A stretch of 6,645 nt of DNA from GWB2-37-7 sp049684915 (GCA_049684915.1 JBAVGO010000119.1:1-6645), one strand, 5' to 3'; positions 1 to 5,805 are shown, counted from the first letter of the stretch. Notes: generated from the letters alone by a model not told the origin. Numbers and translations: made by a program.

Positions 1-2
1 AT

Positions 3-818
3 TTAACTGTGCTTTATAAGATTTTTATATTCCGCATAAAGCTTTCTAGTAATCTTATAATCTGAAATGTTATAAAAATAATTTTCAACCTTACTTATAG
101 GCATTATATCTATAAGTGAGTTGGTTATAAATACCTCTTCCGCTTCTAGTAGCTCTTCATACTTGTAGCTTCCCTCGTGAAGCTCCAGTTTTAGATTTCT
201 GCATAACTGTATAACTTGGCTGCGTGTTATGCCATTTAATATACCACAGCTTATTTCAGGAGTGAAGACTATATTATCCTTTATCCAAAATATATTAGAT
301 ATCGTGCCCTCGCAAAGTCTGTCATAAACATTCATAAATAACGCCTCTTGATATCCTTGATTAATTGCTCTCTCTCTGGTTAATATGTTTTCTCCATAGT
401 TCAGGGATTTTATGTAGGGCATAGGTGAATGCGGATTTCTTCTTATTTCGCTTAGACAAATATCATAGCCCTCTTCGCAAAAATTCTCCTTGTAGTCGTA
501 ATCTGAAACCGTAATTAAGGTTGAAATACCTTTTATATCTCTAAAGCATAACAGCTTAAGTCTACCATTTTTAATGTTGTTCCTAGATATTAATGCTTGA
601 GCCTGTGCCTTAAGCTGTTCAGCCTCCAATACAAGCTGTAAACCAAGCTTTTTACAGCCTTGCATCAGTCTTTCAAAATGCAACTCCATAAAACAAGGCT
701 TACCTTCTAATACCAATATAGTTTCAAATACACCTAAGCCAAACTGAAAGCCTTGACAAGAAGGGTTTATTGTAACAGCCTCATCATCAATTAGGTTATT
801 ATTATAATACAAAAACAT
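3..818 (-). CDS. pabC: Aminodeoxychorismate lyase (4-amino-4-deoxychorismate lyase), PLP-dependent
   Basis: This enzyme would split 4-amino-4-deoxychorismate into 4-aminobenzoate and pyruvate, the last step of pABA synthesis for folate, in the cytoplasm. The 271-residue protein has the fold-type IV (branched-chain aminotransferase-like) pattern: FGLGVFET at residues 26-33, the expected PLP-binding lysine K137 in YIKSLNY, EGTISNIF at 170-177, GILNGITR at 192-199 and TNSL at 232-235. Length is normal for the family, and the gene is complete, with its TAA stop at 3-5. The ATG start is supported by TAGGAG (825-830) six bases upstream, which overlaps the pabB stop codon; the gap to pabB is 9 bp. 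D-amino acid and branched-chain aminotransferases share this fold, but the position directly after pabA and pabB makes the lyase the best call. Confidence 0.9.
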   Translation of the reverse strand: MFLYYNNNLIDDEAVTINPSCQGFQFGLGVFETILVLEGKPCFMELHFERLMQGCKKLGLQLVLEAEQLKAQAQALISRNNIKNGRLKLLCFRDIKGISTLITVSDYDYKENFCEEGYDICLSEIRRNPHSPMPYIKSLNYGENILTRERAINQGYQEALFMNVYDRLCEGTISNIFWIKDNIVFTPEISCGILNGITRSQVIQLCRNLKLELHEGSYKYEELLEAEEVFITNSLIDIMPISKVENYFYNISDYKITRKLYAEYKNLIKHS

Positions 819-827
819 AAAGCACTC

Positions 828-2198
828 CTACTTTTCATTTTTTAGTGTCTGTATAAGAGCTCTTGCTTTATGCAAGCTCTCTTGATATTCAAGCTCGGGA
901 TCAGAATCCCATACTATAGCGCCCCCTGCTTGAAAGTATGCTGTACCATCCTTCATAACAATGGTTCTTATTGCTATATTTAAATCCATATCTCCATTGA
1001 AGCCTAGATAGCCTATACTGCCAGTATAGACATTCCGCTGCGTTGGTTCAAGCTCATCTATGATTTCCATTGCTCGTATTTTAGGTGCACCTGTTATGGA
1101 GCCACCAGGAAAAGTAGCCTGTATAACATCTATGGCATCTATGTTCTCATTCATTTCTCCAACTACTGTAGAAACAAGGTGATGTACAGTAGCATATTGT
1201 TCTAGGTTAAAAAGCTCAGGCACCTTCACTGTGCCCGTCTTAGATACCTTGCCTAAATCGTTTCTCTCCAAGTCTACTATCATAAGAAGCTCTGCTCTGT
1301 CCTTTTCACTTGCCAGAAGCTCTTCTCGATTAATCTTATCCTCCTCAGGTGTCACACCCCTTGGACGTGTACCCTTTATAGGTCTAGTCTCCATCTCCCT
1401 ATCTTGTATCTTAATAAAGCGCTCAGGAGAACTACTTAGAATATAACCTTCTCCAAAATCAATATAGCAGGAAAAAGGGGCAGGGTTTAACTCTCTCAAT
1501 CTGCCATATATATTAAAAGGCTCTTCCTTTGTGTCACACATAAAGCGCTGGGTAAGATTTACCTGATATATGTCTCCTGCACTTATGTAATCCTTTATGC
1601 TTTGTACAGACTTTATATAGTCTTCCTTTGTAAAATTCGATTTGATTTCTGTGCAGGCTATTCCTTGTTTGATTTTTGTGTTCGTTTTATCTAAATTACT
1701 TATTTTCTGGAGCAATCTATCTACCACAGCTTCAGGCTGTTCTGTCAGACCTAATGCAATTAGATAGGTATCGTTATTCTTATGATCTACGGCAATAATT
1801 CCATCATAAAGCCCAAACCAGCAGTCCGGTATTTCCATATCATCTACAGCTGTCCTAGGTAGCTTCTCTATGTAGTGGCATAGATCATATCCCATAAAGC
1901 CTACAGCTCCACCTAGAAACGGTATATCTGCTTTATAATCCAGCTTATATCTATATAGCAATTCCTTCAATATCTCAAAGGGATTTCCATTGAGATGCTT
2001 ATGATTACCTTGTTCTATAATTTCAATGCCTGAAGCCTTGCTTTTGAATACAAGAAATGGGTCACTGCCTAAAAAAGTAAAGCCGCCTAGTCGTTCATTT
2101 TGAAGGCTGCTATCTAGTATAAAGCTGTGTGAATCACCTTTAAATGCATAAAACATATCAAAGGCAGAAAGCTCAGTATTTATCTTTCTTATATACAA
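828..2198 (-). CDS. pabB: Aminodeoxychorismate synthase component I
   Basis: This chorismate-binding subunit aminates chorismate to 4-amino-4-deoxychorismate using ammonia from PabA. From the TTG start chosen here it is 456 residues. The N-terminal anthranilate synthase I-like domain is followed by the chorismate-binding domain, with PIKGTRPRG (catalytic-type lysine at K275), DLERNDLGKV from about 309, HHLVS at about 339, PGGSITGAPK at about 364-373 and GGAIVWDS near the C-terminus. The lysine in PIKGT is typical of PabB; anthranilate synthase TrpE usually has alanine there, so this is PabB rather than TrpE. The frame stays open to a TTG at 2231, but AAAGGAG at 2207-2213 lies seven bases before the internal TTG at 2196-2198, the likely true start, one base after the pabA stop. 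It ends in TAG, which forms part of the pabC ribosome binding site. Confidence 0.93.
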   Translation of the reverse strand: MYIRKINTELSAFDMFYAFKGDSHSFILDSSLQNERLGGFTFLGSDPFLVFKSKASGIEIIEQGNHKHLNGNPFEILKELLYRYKLDYKADIPFLGGAVGFMGYDLCHYIEKLPRTAVDDMEIPDCWFGLYDGIIAVDHKNNDTYLIALGLTEQPEAVVDRLLQKISNLDKTNTKIKQGIACTEIKSNFTKEDYIKSVQSIKDYISAGDIYQVNLTQRFMCDTKEEPFNIYGRLRELNPAPFSCYIDFGEGYILSSSPERFIKIQDREMETRPIKGTRPRGVTPEEDKINREELLASEKDRAELLMIVDLERNDLGKVSKTGTVKVPELFNLEQYATVHHLVSTVVGEMNENIDAIDVIQATFPGGSITGAPKIRAMEIIDELEPTQRNVYTGSIGYLGFNGDMDLNIAIRTIVMKDGTAYFQAGGAIVWDSDPELEYQESLHKARALIQTLKNEK

Positions 2199-2199
2199 A

Positions 2200-2802
2200 T
2201 TAAACACTCCTTTGATTATGCTCTGTCGCAATAAAATTACCTAGTAGCTCCAAGCCCTGCTCAGTTAATATTGCTTCAGGATGAAACTGTACTCCTTCTA
2301 TTGCATATTCTTTATGTCTTATGCCCATTATCTCTCCATCCATCGTTTCTGCAGTTATTTCAAAGCAATAGGGCAGACTCTCCCTCTCTAGTACAAGAGA
2401 ATGATATCTGGTTACCTTAAGAGGATTTTTCAAGTTCCTAAAAACTCCCTTGTTATTATGGATTATATCCTGTACCTTGCCATGAACAGGAACCTTAGCC
2501 TTTACAACCTTAGCTCCAAATGCTTGTCCTATAGACTGATGACCAAGGCATATACCAAGTATAGGAATTGCCCCCTTAAAAGCATCTATAACCTCCAAAG
2601 AGATTCCCGCTTTATCAGGGCTGCAAGGTCCCGGTGAAATAACAATCATATCTGGTGCTATCGCCTTTATATCTTCTATGCTTATATCATCATTTCGTCG
2701 TATCACTAGCTTCTGATTAAGCATTTGTAAATATTGTACAAGATTATATGTGAAAGAATCATAGTTGTCTATCATAAGTATACTGTGTATTTGTTTATTC
2801 AT
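2200..2802 (-). CDS. pabA: Aminodeoxychorismate synthase component II, glutamine amidotransferase
   Basis: This class I glutamine amidotransferase releases ammonia from glutamine and passes it to PabB. In 200 residues it shows the family landmarks in order: IDNYDSFTYN at 11-20, SPGPCSPDKAG at 56-66, GICLGHQ with nucleophile C85, PVHGK at 105-109, RYHSL at 132-136, and QFHPEA with H174 and E176 completing the triad. Sequence alone hardly separates PabA from TrpG, and in some bacteria one protein serves both enzymes. The neighbouring pabB and pabC support PabA here. The ATG at 2802 is the best start, although its only visible ribosome binding site, AAAGGAG at 2818-2824, is unusually far away (15 bases). 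A start at M10 would remove part of the conserved first strand and also lacks a site. Confidence 0.92.
   Translation of the reverse strand: MNKQIHSILMIDNYDSFTYNLVQYLQMLNQKLVIRRNDDISIEDIKAIAPDMIVISPGPCSPDKAGISLEVIDAFKGAIPILGICLGHQSIGQAFGAKVVKAKVPVHGKVQDIIHNNKGVFRNLKNPLKVTRYHSLVLERESLPYCFEITAETMDGEIMGIRHKEYAIEGVQFHPEAILTEQGLELLGNFIATEHNQRSV
2207..2213 (-). promoter_or_regulatory. Ribosome binding site deciding the pabB start
   Basis: AAAGGAG lies within the last codons of pabA, seven bases before the TTG at 2198. It favours this TTG over the longer start at 2231, which has no comparable site and would overlap pabA by 32 bp. Placement inside pabA suggests translational coupling, giving matched amounts of the two subunits. 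Confidence 0.75.
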
Positions 2803-2814
2803 TATATTACGTAA

Positions 2815-3159
2815 TTACTCCTTTATATAACCCTTCTTTATTAGCTTATGGATGTGTTGGTTAACCTTCTGCTCTATATCAACATCATAGGTTTCCTCCA
2901 TAACAAACATCATTGAGACAGCAACCTGTGCTACATCCAGCAGTTCCTCTGAAATTCGCTCTATTACTTCCTTTTCTTCCATCTGTAATTTCTCACCATT
3001 TAGACACCTAAACTTACCTATAAGCTGTGCCAATTCTCCCGCTTCTTCCATTAGCTTTAGGGCGGTAGATTCAATGTTTGGTCGCAGGTTATTTAACCGA
3101 GGAAGACTTATACTTTTATATTTGATATTTTCTGAGTTGATGTTGATTTCTTTATTCAT
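2815..3159 (-). CDS. Small MazG-like nucleotide pyrophosphohydrolase family protein
   Basis: This 114-residue protein belongs by appearance to the all-alpha NTP pyrophosphohydrolase (MazG-like) group, whose members usually cleave nucleoside triphosphates to monophosphate and pyrophosphate with Mg2+. The metal-binding pattern EExxE...ExxD is present: E38, E39 and E42 in LMEEAGELAQ, then E72 and D75 in SEELLDVAQ. Most of the rest looks helical. It is a single short domain, unlike the two-domain E. coli MazG. Its ATG overlaps the end of the PilZ gene by 8 bp (GATGAATAA), and the nearest purine-rich site, AAGGGGGT, is about 14 bases upstream, so translation probably depends on coupling. pabA follows after 12 bp. 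The actual substrate is unknown; dihydroneopterin triphosphate is a possibility suggested only by the folate context. Confidence 0.82.
   Translation of the reverse strand: MNKEININSENIKYKSISLPRLNNLRPNIESTALKLMEEAGELAQLIGKFRCLNGEKLQMEEKEVIERISEELLDVAQVAVSMMFVMEETYDVDIEQKVNQHIHKLIKKGYIKE
2818..2824 (-). promoter_or_regulatory. Distant ribosome binding site of pabA
   Basis: AAAGGAG forms the last coding bases of the MazG-like gene and abuts its TAA stop. The distance to the pabA ATG is 15 bases, compared with 6-8 for most other genes in the window. The gap holds the perfect palindrome ATTACGTAAT (2806-2815). No better site or start codon is visible. Confidence 0.5.
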
Positions 3160-3817
3160 CGTTTTTACTTTTACCCCCTTGAGACATTTTAATATTATTT
3201 AAATCTTTCCTTTTTTGCTTTAGTTGTTCTTTAAAGGTGTAAAGGGATATTTCTTTCACACTTTCTATATCCATATCAATAAATTGACAGCCCGAGTGAA
3301 ATATATTAGACTCTGGCGAAGAAATAGTTCTATTTACCATCACCTTACAACCAACGAAAGCATTAAGCTTCAGCTTAAAATTGAACACCATACCAACAGG
3401 CAGATTAAGACTGGTTTCAGTTAAAACTCCTCCGCCGCTTATATTTAATATAAGTCCAGTAAATTTTTTATCGCTATTATATATTGTCTTGCTGCTAATT
3501 GAAACAGGGGAAGCAACAAAGCCAATATTACAGTTTATCCTATTAAAATTTCTTTTCTCTATTAAATTTAACTGATCTAGTTGAGGTCTTTTTATAAAAA
3601 GCAGATTTTCATTCCTAGCATTTATTTGAGTATAAAATTCAAACATGCTATCACCGTTAACTGCAATACATAGTACTTCCTTATTGATTGGTAAATCCTT
3701 GTTTGTTTTGACCTCAAGCACTATTGAATTATCATCAAAATGCTTTACCGTTGAATAGGTCTCATAATCTATAAATGGTACCAATATAATTATCAGTAGC
3801 CCCTGTATAAATTGCAT
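3152..3817 (-). CDS. YcgR-like PilZ-domain protein, probable cyclic-di-GMP receptor
   Basis: This 221-residue protein resembles two-domain YcgR/DgrA/YpfA proteins, in which an N-terminal beta-barrel domain precedes a c-di-GMP-binding PilZ domain. The binding signature is intact: the RxxxR motif as R89-N-F-N-R93 in the interdomain linker, and the N/DxSxxG motif as N125-I-S-G-G-G130. Residues 1-85 fit the N-terminal YcgR-type domain (IVLEV near 32-36, then NGDSMFEFYTQI). The hydrophobic run at 7-16 is too short for a clear membrane helix. The tail is charged and lysine-rich. The frame is open to a GTG at 3835, but AGGAGG at 3824-3829 sits six bases before the ATG at 3815-3817, so the shorter protein is chosen. 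Family members affect motility or exopolysaccharide; the role here is unknown. It is the first gene of the presumed pab operon. Confidence 0.82.
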   Translation of the reverse strand: MQFIQGLLIIILVPFIDYETYSTVKHFDDNSIVLEVKTNKDLPINKEVLCIAVNGDSMFEFYTQINARNENLLFIKRPQLDQLNLIEKRNFNRINCNIGFVASPVSISSKTIYNSDKKFTGLILNISGGGVLTETSLNLPVGMVFNFKLKLNAFVGCKVMVNRTISSPESNIFHSGCQFIDMDIESVKEISLYTFKEQLKQKRKDLNNIKMSQGGKSKNDE

Positions 3818-3823
3818 AGCGTT

Positions 3824-3829
3824 CCTCCT
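3824..3829 (-). promoter_or_regulatory. Ribosome binding site deciding the PilZ gene start
   Basis: AGGAGG is followed by six bases and the ATG at 3817. It lies downstream of the in-frame GTG at 3835, so the longer frame is unlikely to be the translated form. Confidence 0.8.
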
Positions 3830-3862
3830 GCTCACAAGAGCATATATTTTTATCTATTATAT

Positions 3863-3891
3863 ATTATACCAAATTGTCGAAGTTCGTAGAA
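3863..3891 (-). promoter_or_regulatory. Sigma-A-type promoter with extended -10 for the PilZ-mazG-pabABC operon
   Basis: Read on the minus strand, a perfect TATAAT (3863-3868) is preceded by TG one base upstream (TGGTATAAT), an extended -10. The -35 region at 17 bp spacing, TTCTAC (3886-3891), matches TTGACA poorly, as is common when the -10 is extended. It lies about 45 bp upstream of the PilZ ATG and downstream of the rpsI terminator, as expected for the start of a new unit. The implied leader is only about 40 nt, too short for a folate riboswitch. Confidence 0.65.
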
Positions 3892-3910
3892 ATATAAATG
3901 CAAATAAACT

Positions 3911-3955
3911 GAAAAATATATAAAATAATCCCTCAAACATAAATGTTTGAGGGAT
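3911..3955 (-). terminator. Intrinsic terminator of the rplM-rpsI unit
   Basis: A perfect inverted repeat, ATCCCTCAAACAT (3928-3940) and ATGTTTGAGGGAT (3943-3955), forms a hairpin of at least 12 bp with a 4-nt loop. In the minus direction the stem is followed by a T-rich tract (TATTTT, then TTTTT) at 3912-3927. It begins 16 bp after the rpsI stop codon. On the plus side no T tract follows, so it acts in the minus direction only. Confidence 0.92.
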
Positions 3956-3971
3956 CTGTACTCTGATAATA

Positions 3972-4364
3972 TTATCTCTTTGAAAATTGTGATGCTTTTC
4001 TTGCCTTCTTTAAACCGTACTTCTTTCTTTCCTTCATTCTAGGATCTCGTGTTAAGAAGCCAGCTTTTTTTAATTGAGGTCTCATTTCTCTATCTACCTC
4101 AAGAAGAGCTCTCGAAATACCATGTCTGATAGCACCAGCTTGACCTGTATAGCCACCGCCATGTACATTCGCTATAATGTCATAACTTGATAATGTATTT
4201 GTTAAAACCAATGGTTGTCTTACGATTAGCTTTAATGTTTCCAATCCAAAATAATTATCTATTTCTCTTTTATTTATTACTATTTTTCCTTCACCTGGGA
4301 TAAGTCTAACTCTTGCAACAGAGCTTTTTCTTCTACCAGTACCAAAATATTGTAATTTAGCCAC
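3972..4364 (-). CDS. rpsI: 30S ribosomal protein S9
   Basis: S9 (uS9) is a component of the small ribosomal subunit head whose C-terminal tail reaches the P-site tRNA. The 130 residues match the family over their full length: YFGTGRRKSSVARVRL near the start, VHGGGYTGQAGAIRHGISRALL in the middle, RDPRMKERKKYGLKKARKA, and the conserved terminal QFSKR. Translation starts at a GTG (4362-4364), supported by the strong GGAGGAGG-rich site at 4371-4381, six bases upstream. It follows rplM by 19 bp in the near-universal rplM-rpsI pair and is followed by the terminator. Confidence 0.98.
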   Translation of the reverse strand: MAKLQYFGTGRRKSSVARVRLIPGEGKIVINKREIDNYFGLETLKLIVRQPLVLTNTLSSYDIIANVHGGGYTGQAGAIRHGISRALLEVDREMRPQLKKAGFLTRDPRMKERKKYGLKKARKASQFSKR

Positions 4365-4383
4365 AGTAACTTCCTCCTCCCGA

Positions 4384-4818
4384 TTATATGTTTAGCTCTA
4401 AAACTTCTGGTTGTTGAGCTTGATGTTCGTGTTCTGTTCCTTTGTAAACTCTTAACTTCTTAAGCATTTGATTACCTAAGCTGTTATGAGGAAGCATACC
4501 TTTTACTGCTTCATATACAGCAAGCTCCGGCTTTGTTGCCATAATCTTTCTGTAAGGAGTTTCTTTAAGTCCTCCTGGATATAAAGAGTGCTTTCTATAC
4601 ATTTTTTGGTCAAGCTTCTTACCAGTAAGAACAATTTTTTCAGCATTTATGATGATTACGTGGTCTCCCGTATCAACATGGGGTGTATAAATAGGCTTAT
4701 TCTTGCCTCTTAATATACTAGCAACTTCACTAGCGAGTCTTCCAAGTACCTTGCCGTTTGCATCGACTACGTACCACTTTCTTTCTATTTCATTAGGCTT
4801 TGCCATGAATGATTTCAT
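4384..4818 (-). CDS. rplM: 50S ribosomal protein L13
   Basis: L13 (uL13) is a primary 23S rRNA-binding protein needed early in large-subunit assembly. The 144 residues match bacterial L13 end to end: MAKPNEIERKWYVVDA, GRLASEVASILRGK, TPHVDTGDHVIIINAEKI, the YRKHSLYPGG segment, GMLPHNSLGNQML and the KGTEHEHQAQQPE tail. Of two nearby in-frame ATGs, the one at 4818 is preferred because AGGAGGG at 4825-4831 lies six bases before it, and firmicute L13 usually carries a short MK-F extension before MAKPNE. It has its own promoter and a structured leader, and is cotranscribed with rpsI. Confidence 0.98.
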   Translation of the reverse strand: MKSFMAKPNEIERKWYVVDANGKVLGRLASEVASILRGKNKPIYTPHVDTGDHVIIINAEKIVLTGKKLDQKMYRKHSLYPGGLKETPYRKIMATKPELAVYEAVKGMLPHNSLGNQMLKKLRVYKGTEHEHQAQQPEVLELNI

Positions 4819-4969
4819 TTCTTACCCTCCTCGAATTTGTTAACTAATCACTATTTAAATCCATTCATGCACAATATACCACAATATTTGCATTTAATTC
4901 ATTAAGTGTGATCTTGATTTTGTGTCGCTTATATATAATGATCCGGGGCAGTGGATCAATTTTTACAAC
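4819..4969 (-). ncRNA. Structured 5' leader of rplM-rpsI mRNA, candidate L13-type autoregulatory leader
   Basis: From the predicted start near 4969 to the rplM ATG the transcript has about 150 untranslated bases. Two hairpins are visible. The first is TGATCC (4953-4958) with GGATCA (4939-4944) around the 8-nt loop ACTGCCCC. The second is ATGCAAATAT (4884-4893) with ATATT-G-TGCAT (4867-4877), a 10-bp stem with one bulged G and the loop TGTGGT. Firmicutes are known to carry an L13 leader element (Rfam L13_leader) at this position, by which L13 is thought to control its own operon. I could not match the consensus by eye, so the family assignment is inference from position and structure. Confidence 0.55.
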
Positions 4970-4975
4970 ATATAT

Positions 4976-5004
4976 ATTTTAATACATTGCACCGTGCGTG
5001 TCAA
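4976..5004 (-). promoter_or_regulatory. Sigma-A-type promoter of rplM-rpsI
   Basis: On the minus strand a perfect -35 TTGACA (4999-5004) and a -10 TAAAAT (4976-4981, five of six matches) are separated by exactly 17 bp. The -35 starts four bases after the truA stop codon. Transcription would begin near 4969. This gives the ribosomal protein pair its own strong initiation in addition to any read-through from truA. Confidence 0.8.
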
Positions 5005-5007
5005 CAT

Positions 5008-5760
5008 TTAATAAAATACTTTTTCCAAATATAGTCCATGTGCAGGTAGTGTTATTCCTGCTTGAGGCCTGTTTTTTGACAACATTATGTCCTGGATATT
5101 ACTTGGTTCAATTTTTCCAATAGCCGCGGACAATAAAGTACCTGATATTATTCTTACCATATTATATAAAAATCCATTACCATGATAAGTAATTTTTATA
5201 AATTCTTCGTTTTGTACAATTTTAATATCATATATTGTCCTTACTGTATTTTTTATACTGCTGCCTTTTGACATAAAGCTCGAGAAATCATATTCCCCGA
5301 TAAAATATTTGCTTGCAGCTCTCATTTTGTTGATATCAAGCCTGTCACAATAGCTTATATGATAAGCCAAATTACGATACAAAGCTGTAGGCTGTCTACT
5401 GTTTATCATTAGATAACTGTATTGCTTTCCCACTGCACTATATCTCGAGTGAAAATCCATATCCACTTCACTGGAGCTTTTAATTACAATATCATGAGGT
5501 AATGCTGAATTTAAAGCAAAAGCAAATCTCTCTGTCAATATCTTACTATCAATAAAAAAGTTTGCTACCTGCCCAAGAGCGTGAACACCGGCATCTGTCC
5601 TACCCGAGCCTTCAAGCACAATTCTTAAACCAGTTATCTTCTCAATTACATCTTGGATTGTGTCTTGAATTGTATCTTTATTGGAGATCAAATTTTTCTG
5701 TGACTGCCATCCGCAATAGTTTGTTCCCTCATATTCAATTTCAAGCTTTATGTTTCTCAT
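5008..5760 (-). CDS. truA: tRNA pseudouridine(38-40) synthase TruA
   Basis: TruA isomerises uridines 38-40 in the anticodon arm of many tRNAs. The 250-residue protein starts with the typical MRNIKLEIEYEGTNYCGWQ. It has the catalytic motif GSGRTDAGVHALGQV with nucleophile D56, then ALNSALPHDI, FHSRYSA, YDFSSF, GNGFLYNMVR(I)ISGTLL and the C-terminal PAHGLYLEKVFY. The frame is open from a GTG at 5769, but AAGGTG at 5767-5772 is six bases before the ATG at 5758-5760, which also fits the family N-terminus. Compared with a typical TruA the segment between GWQ and GSGRTD seems about four residues longer, matching a repeated DTIQ unit. It lies 45 bp after ecfT in the conserved ecf-truA-rplM order. 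Confidence 0.96.
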   Translation of the reverse strand: MRNIKLEIEYEGTNYCGWQSQKNLISNKDTIQDTIQDVIEKITGLRIVLEGSGRTDAGVHALGQVANFFIDSKILTERFAFALNSALPHDIVIKSSSEVDMDFHSRYSAVGKQYSYLMINSRQPTALYRNLAYHISYCDRLDINKMRAASKYFIGEYDFSSFMSKGSSIKNTVRTIYDIKIVQNEEFIKITYHGNGFLYNMVRIISGTLLSAAIGKIEPSNIQDIMLSKNRPQAGITLPAHGLYLEKVFY

Positions 5761-5766
5761 AGTATA

Positions 5767-5772
5767 CACCTT
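5767..5772 (-). promoter_or_regulatory. Ribosome binding site deciding the truA start
   Basis: AAGGTG (within AAAAGGTG) is six bases from the ATG at 5760. It contains the alternative GTG codon at 5769, so that codon is unlikely to be the start. Confidence 0.7.
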
Positions 5773-5805
5773 TTATTTTAAACATATTATTATTGTAAAT
5801 ATTTG

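Noticed and set aside
1231..1446. Plus-strand open frame of 71 codons inside pabB
   Set aside because: It is antisense to the conserved chorismate-binding domain, is low in complexity (serine and leucine rich), and has no family resemblance. It is a shadow of pabB.
828..2198. Reading the pabA/pabB pair as trpG/trpE
   Set aside because: The large subunit has lysine in PIKGT, the PabB type, and pabC follows directly. No other tryptophan gene is present.
2401..2637. Plus-strand open frame inside pabA
   Set aside because: It lies antisense to the catalytic region of a clearly coding gene, with no recognisable product.
3224..3575. Two overlapping plus-strand frames inside the PilZ gene
   Set aside because: Both are antisense to the PilZ domain, whose binding motifs are intact on the other strand. 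They look like chance frames in AT-rich sequence.
3818..3862. Folate (THF) or other riboswitch before the PilZ-pab operon
   Set aside because: The leader between promoter and start codon is only about 40 nt and AT-rich, without room for a riboswitch aptamer.
3877..3885. Possible LexA/SOS box in the PilZ promoter (CGAACTTCG)
   Set aside because: The firmicute LexA site needs CGAAC and GTTCG separated by four bases. Here the arms are nearly adjacent and too short.
4931..4959. Second rplM promoter (TTGATC, 16 bp, TATATA)
   Set aside because: Both hexamers match only four of six bases, and TTGATC is part of the leader hairpin. The upstream TTGACA/TAAAAT pair is far better.
5562..5762. Plus-strand frame antisense to the truA 5' region
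   Set aside because: It covers the conserved TruA catalytic motif on the opposite strand and resembles no known protein.
5761..5805. Promoter in the ecfT-truA gap (TTTACA at the 5' end)
   Set aside because: No good -10 lies 16-18 bp downstream. TAAAAT is only 13 bp away, so the AT-rich resemblance is probably chance.
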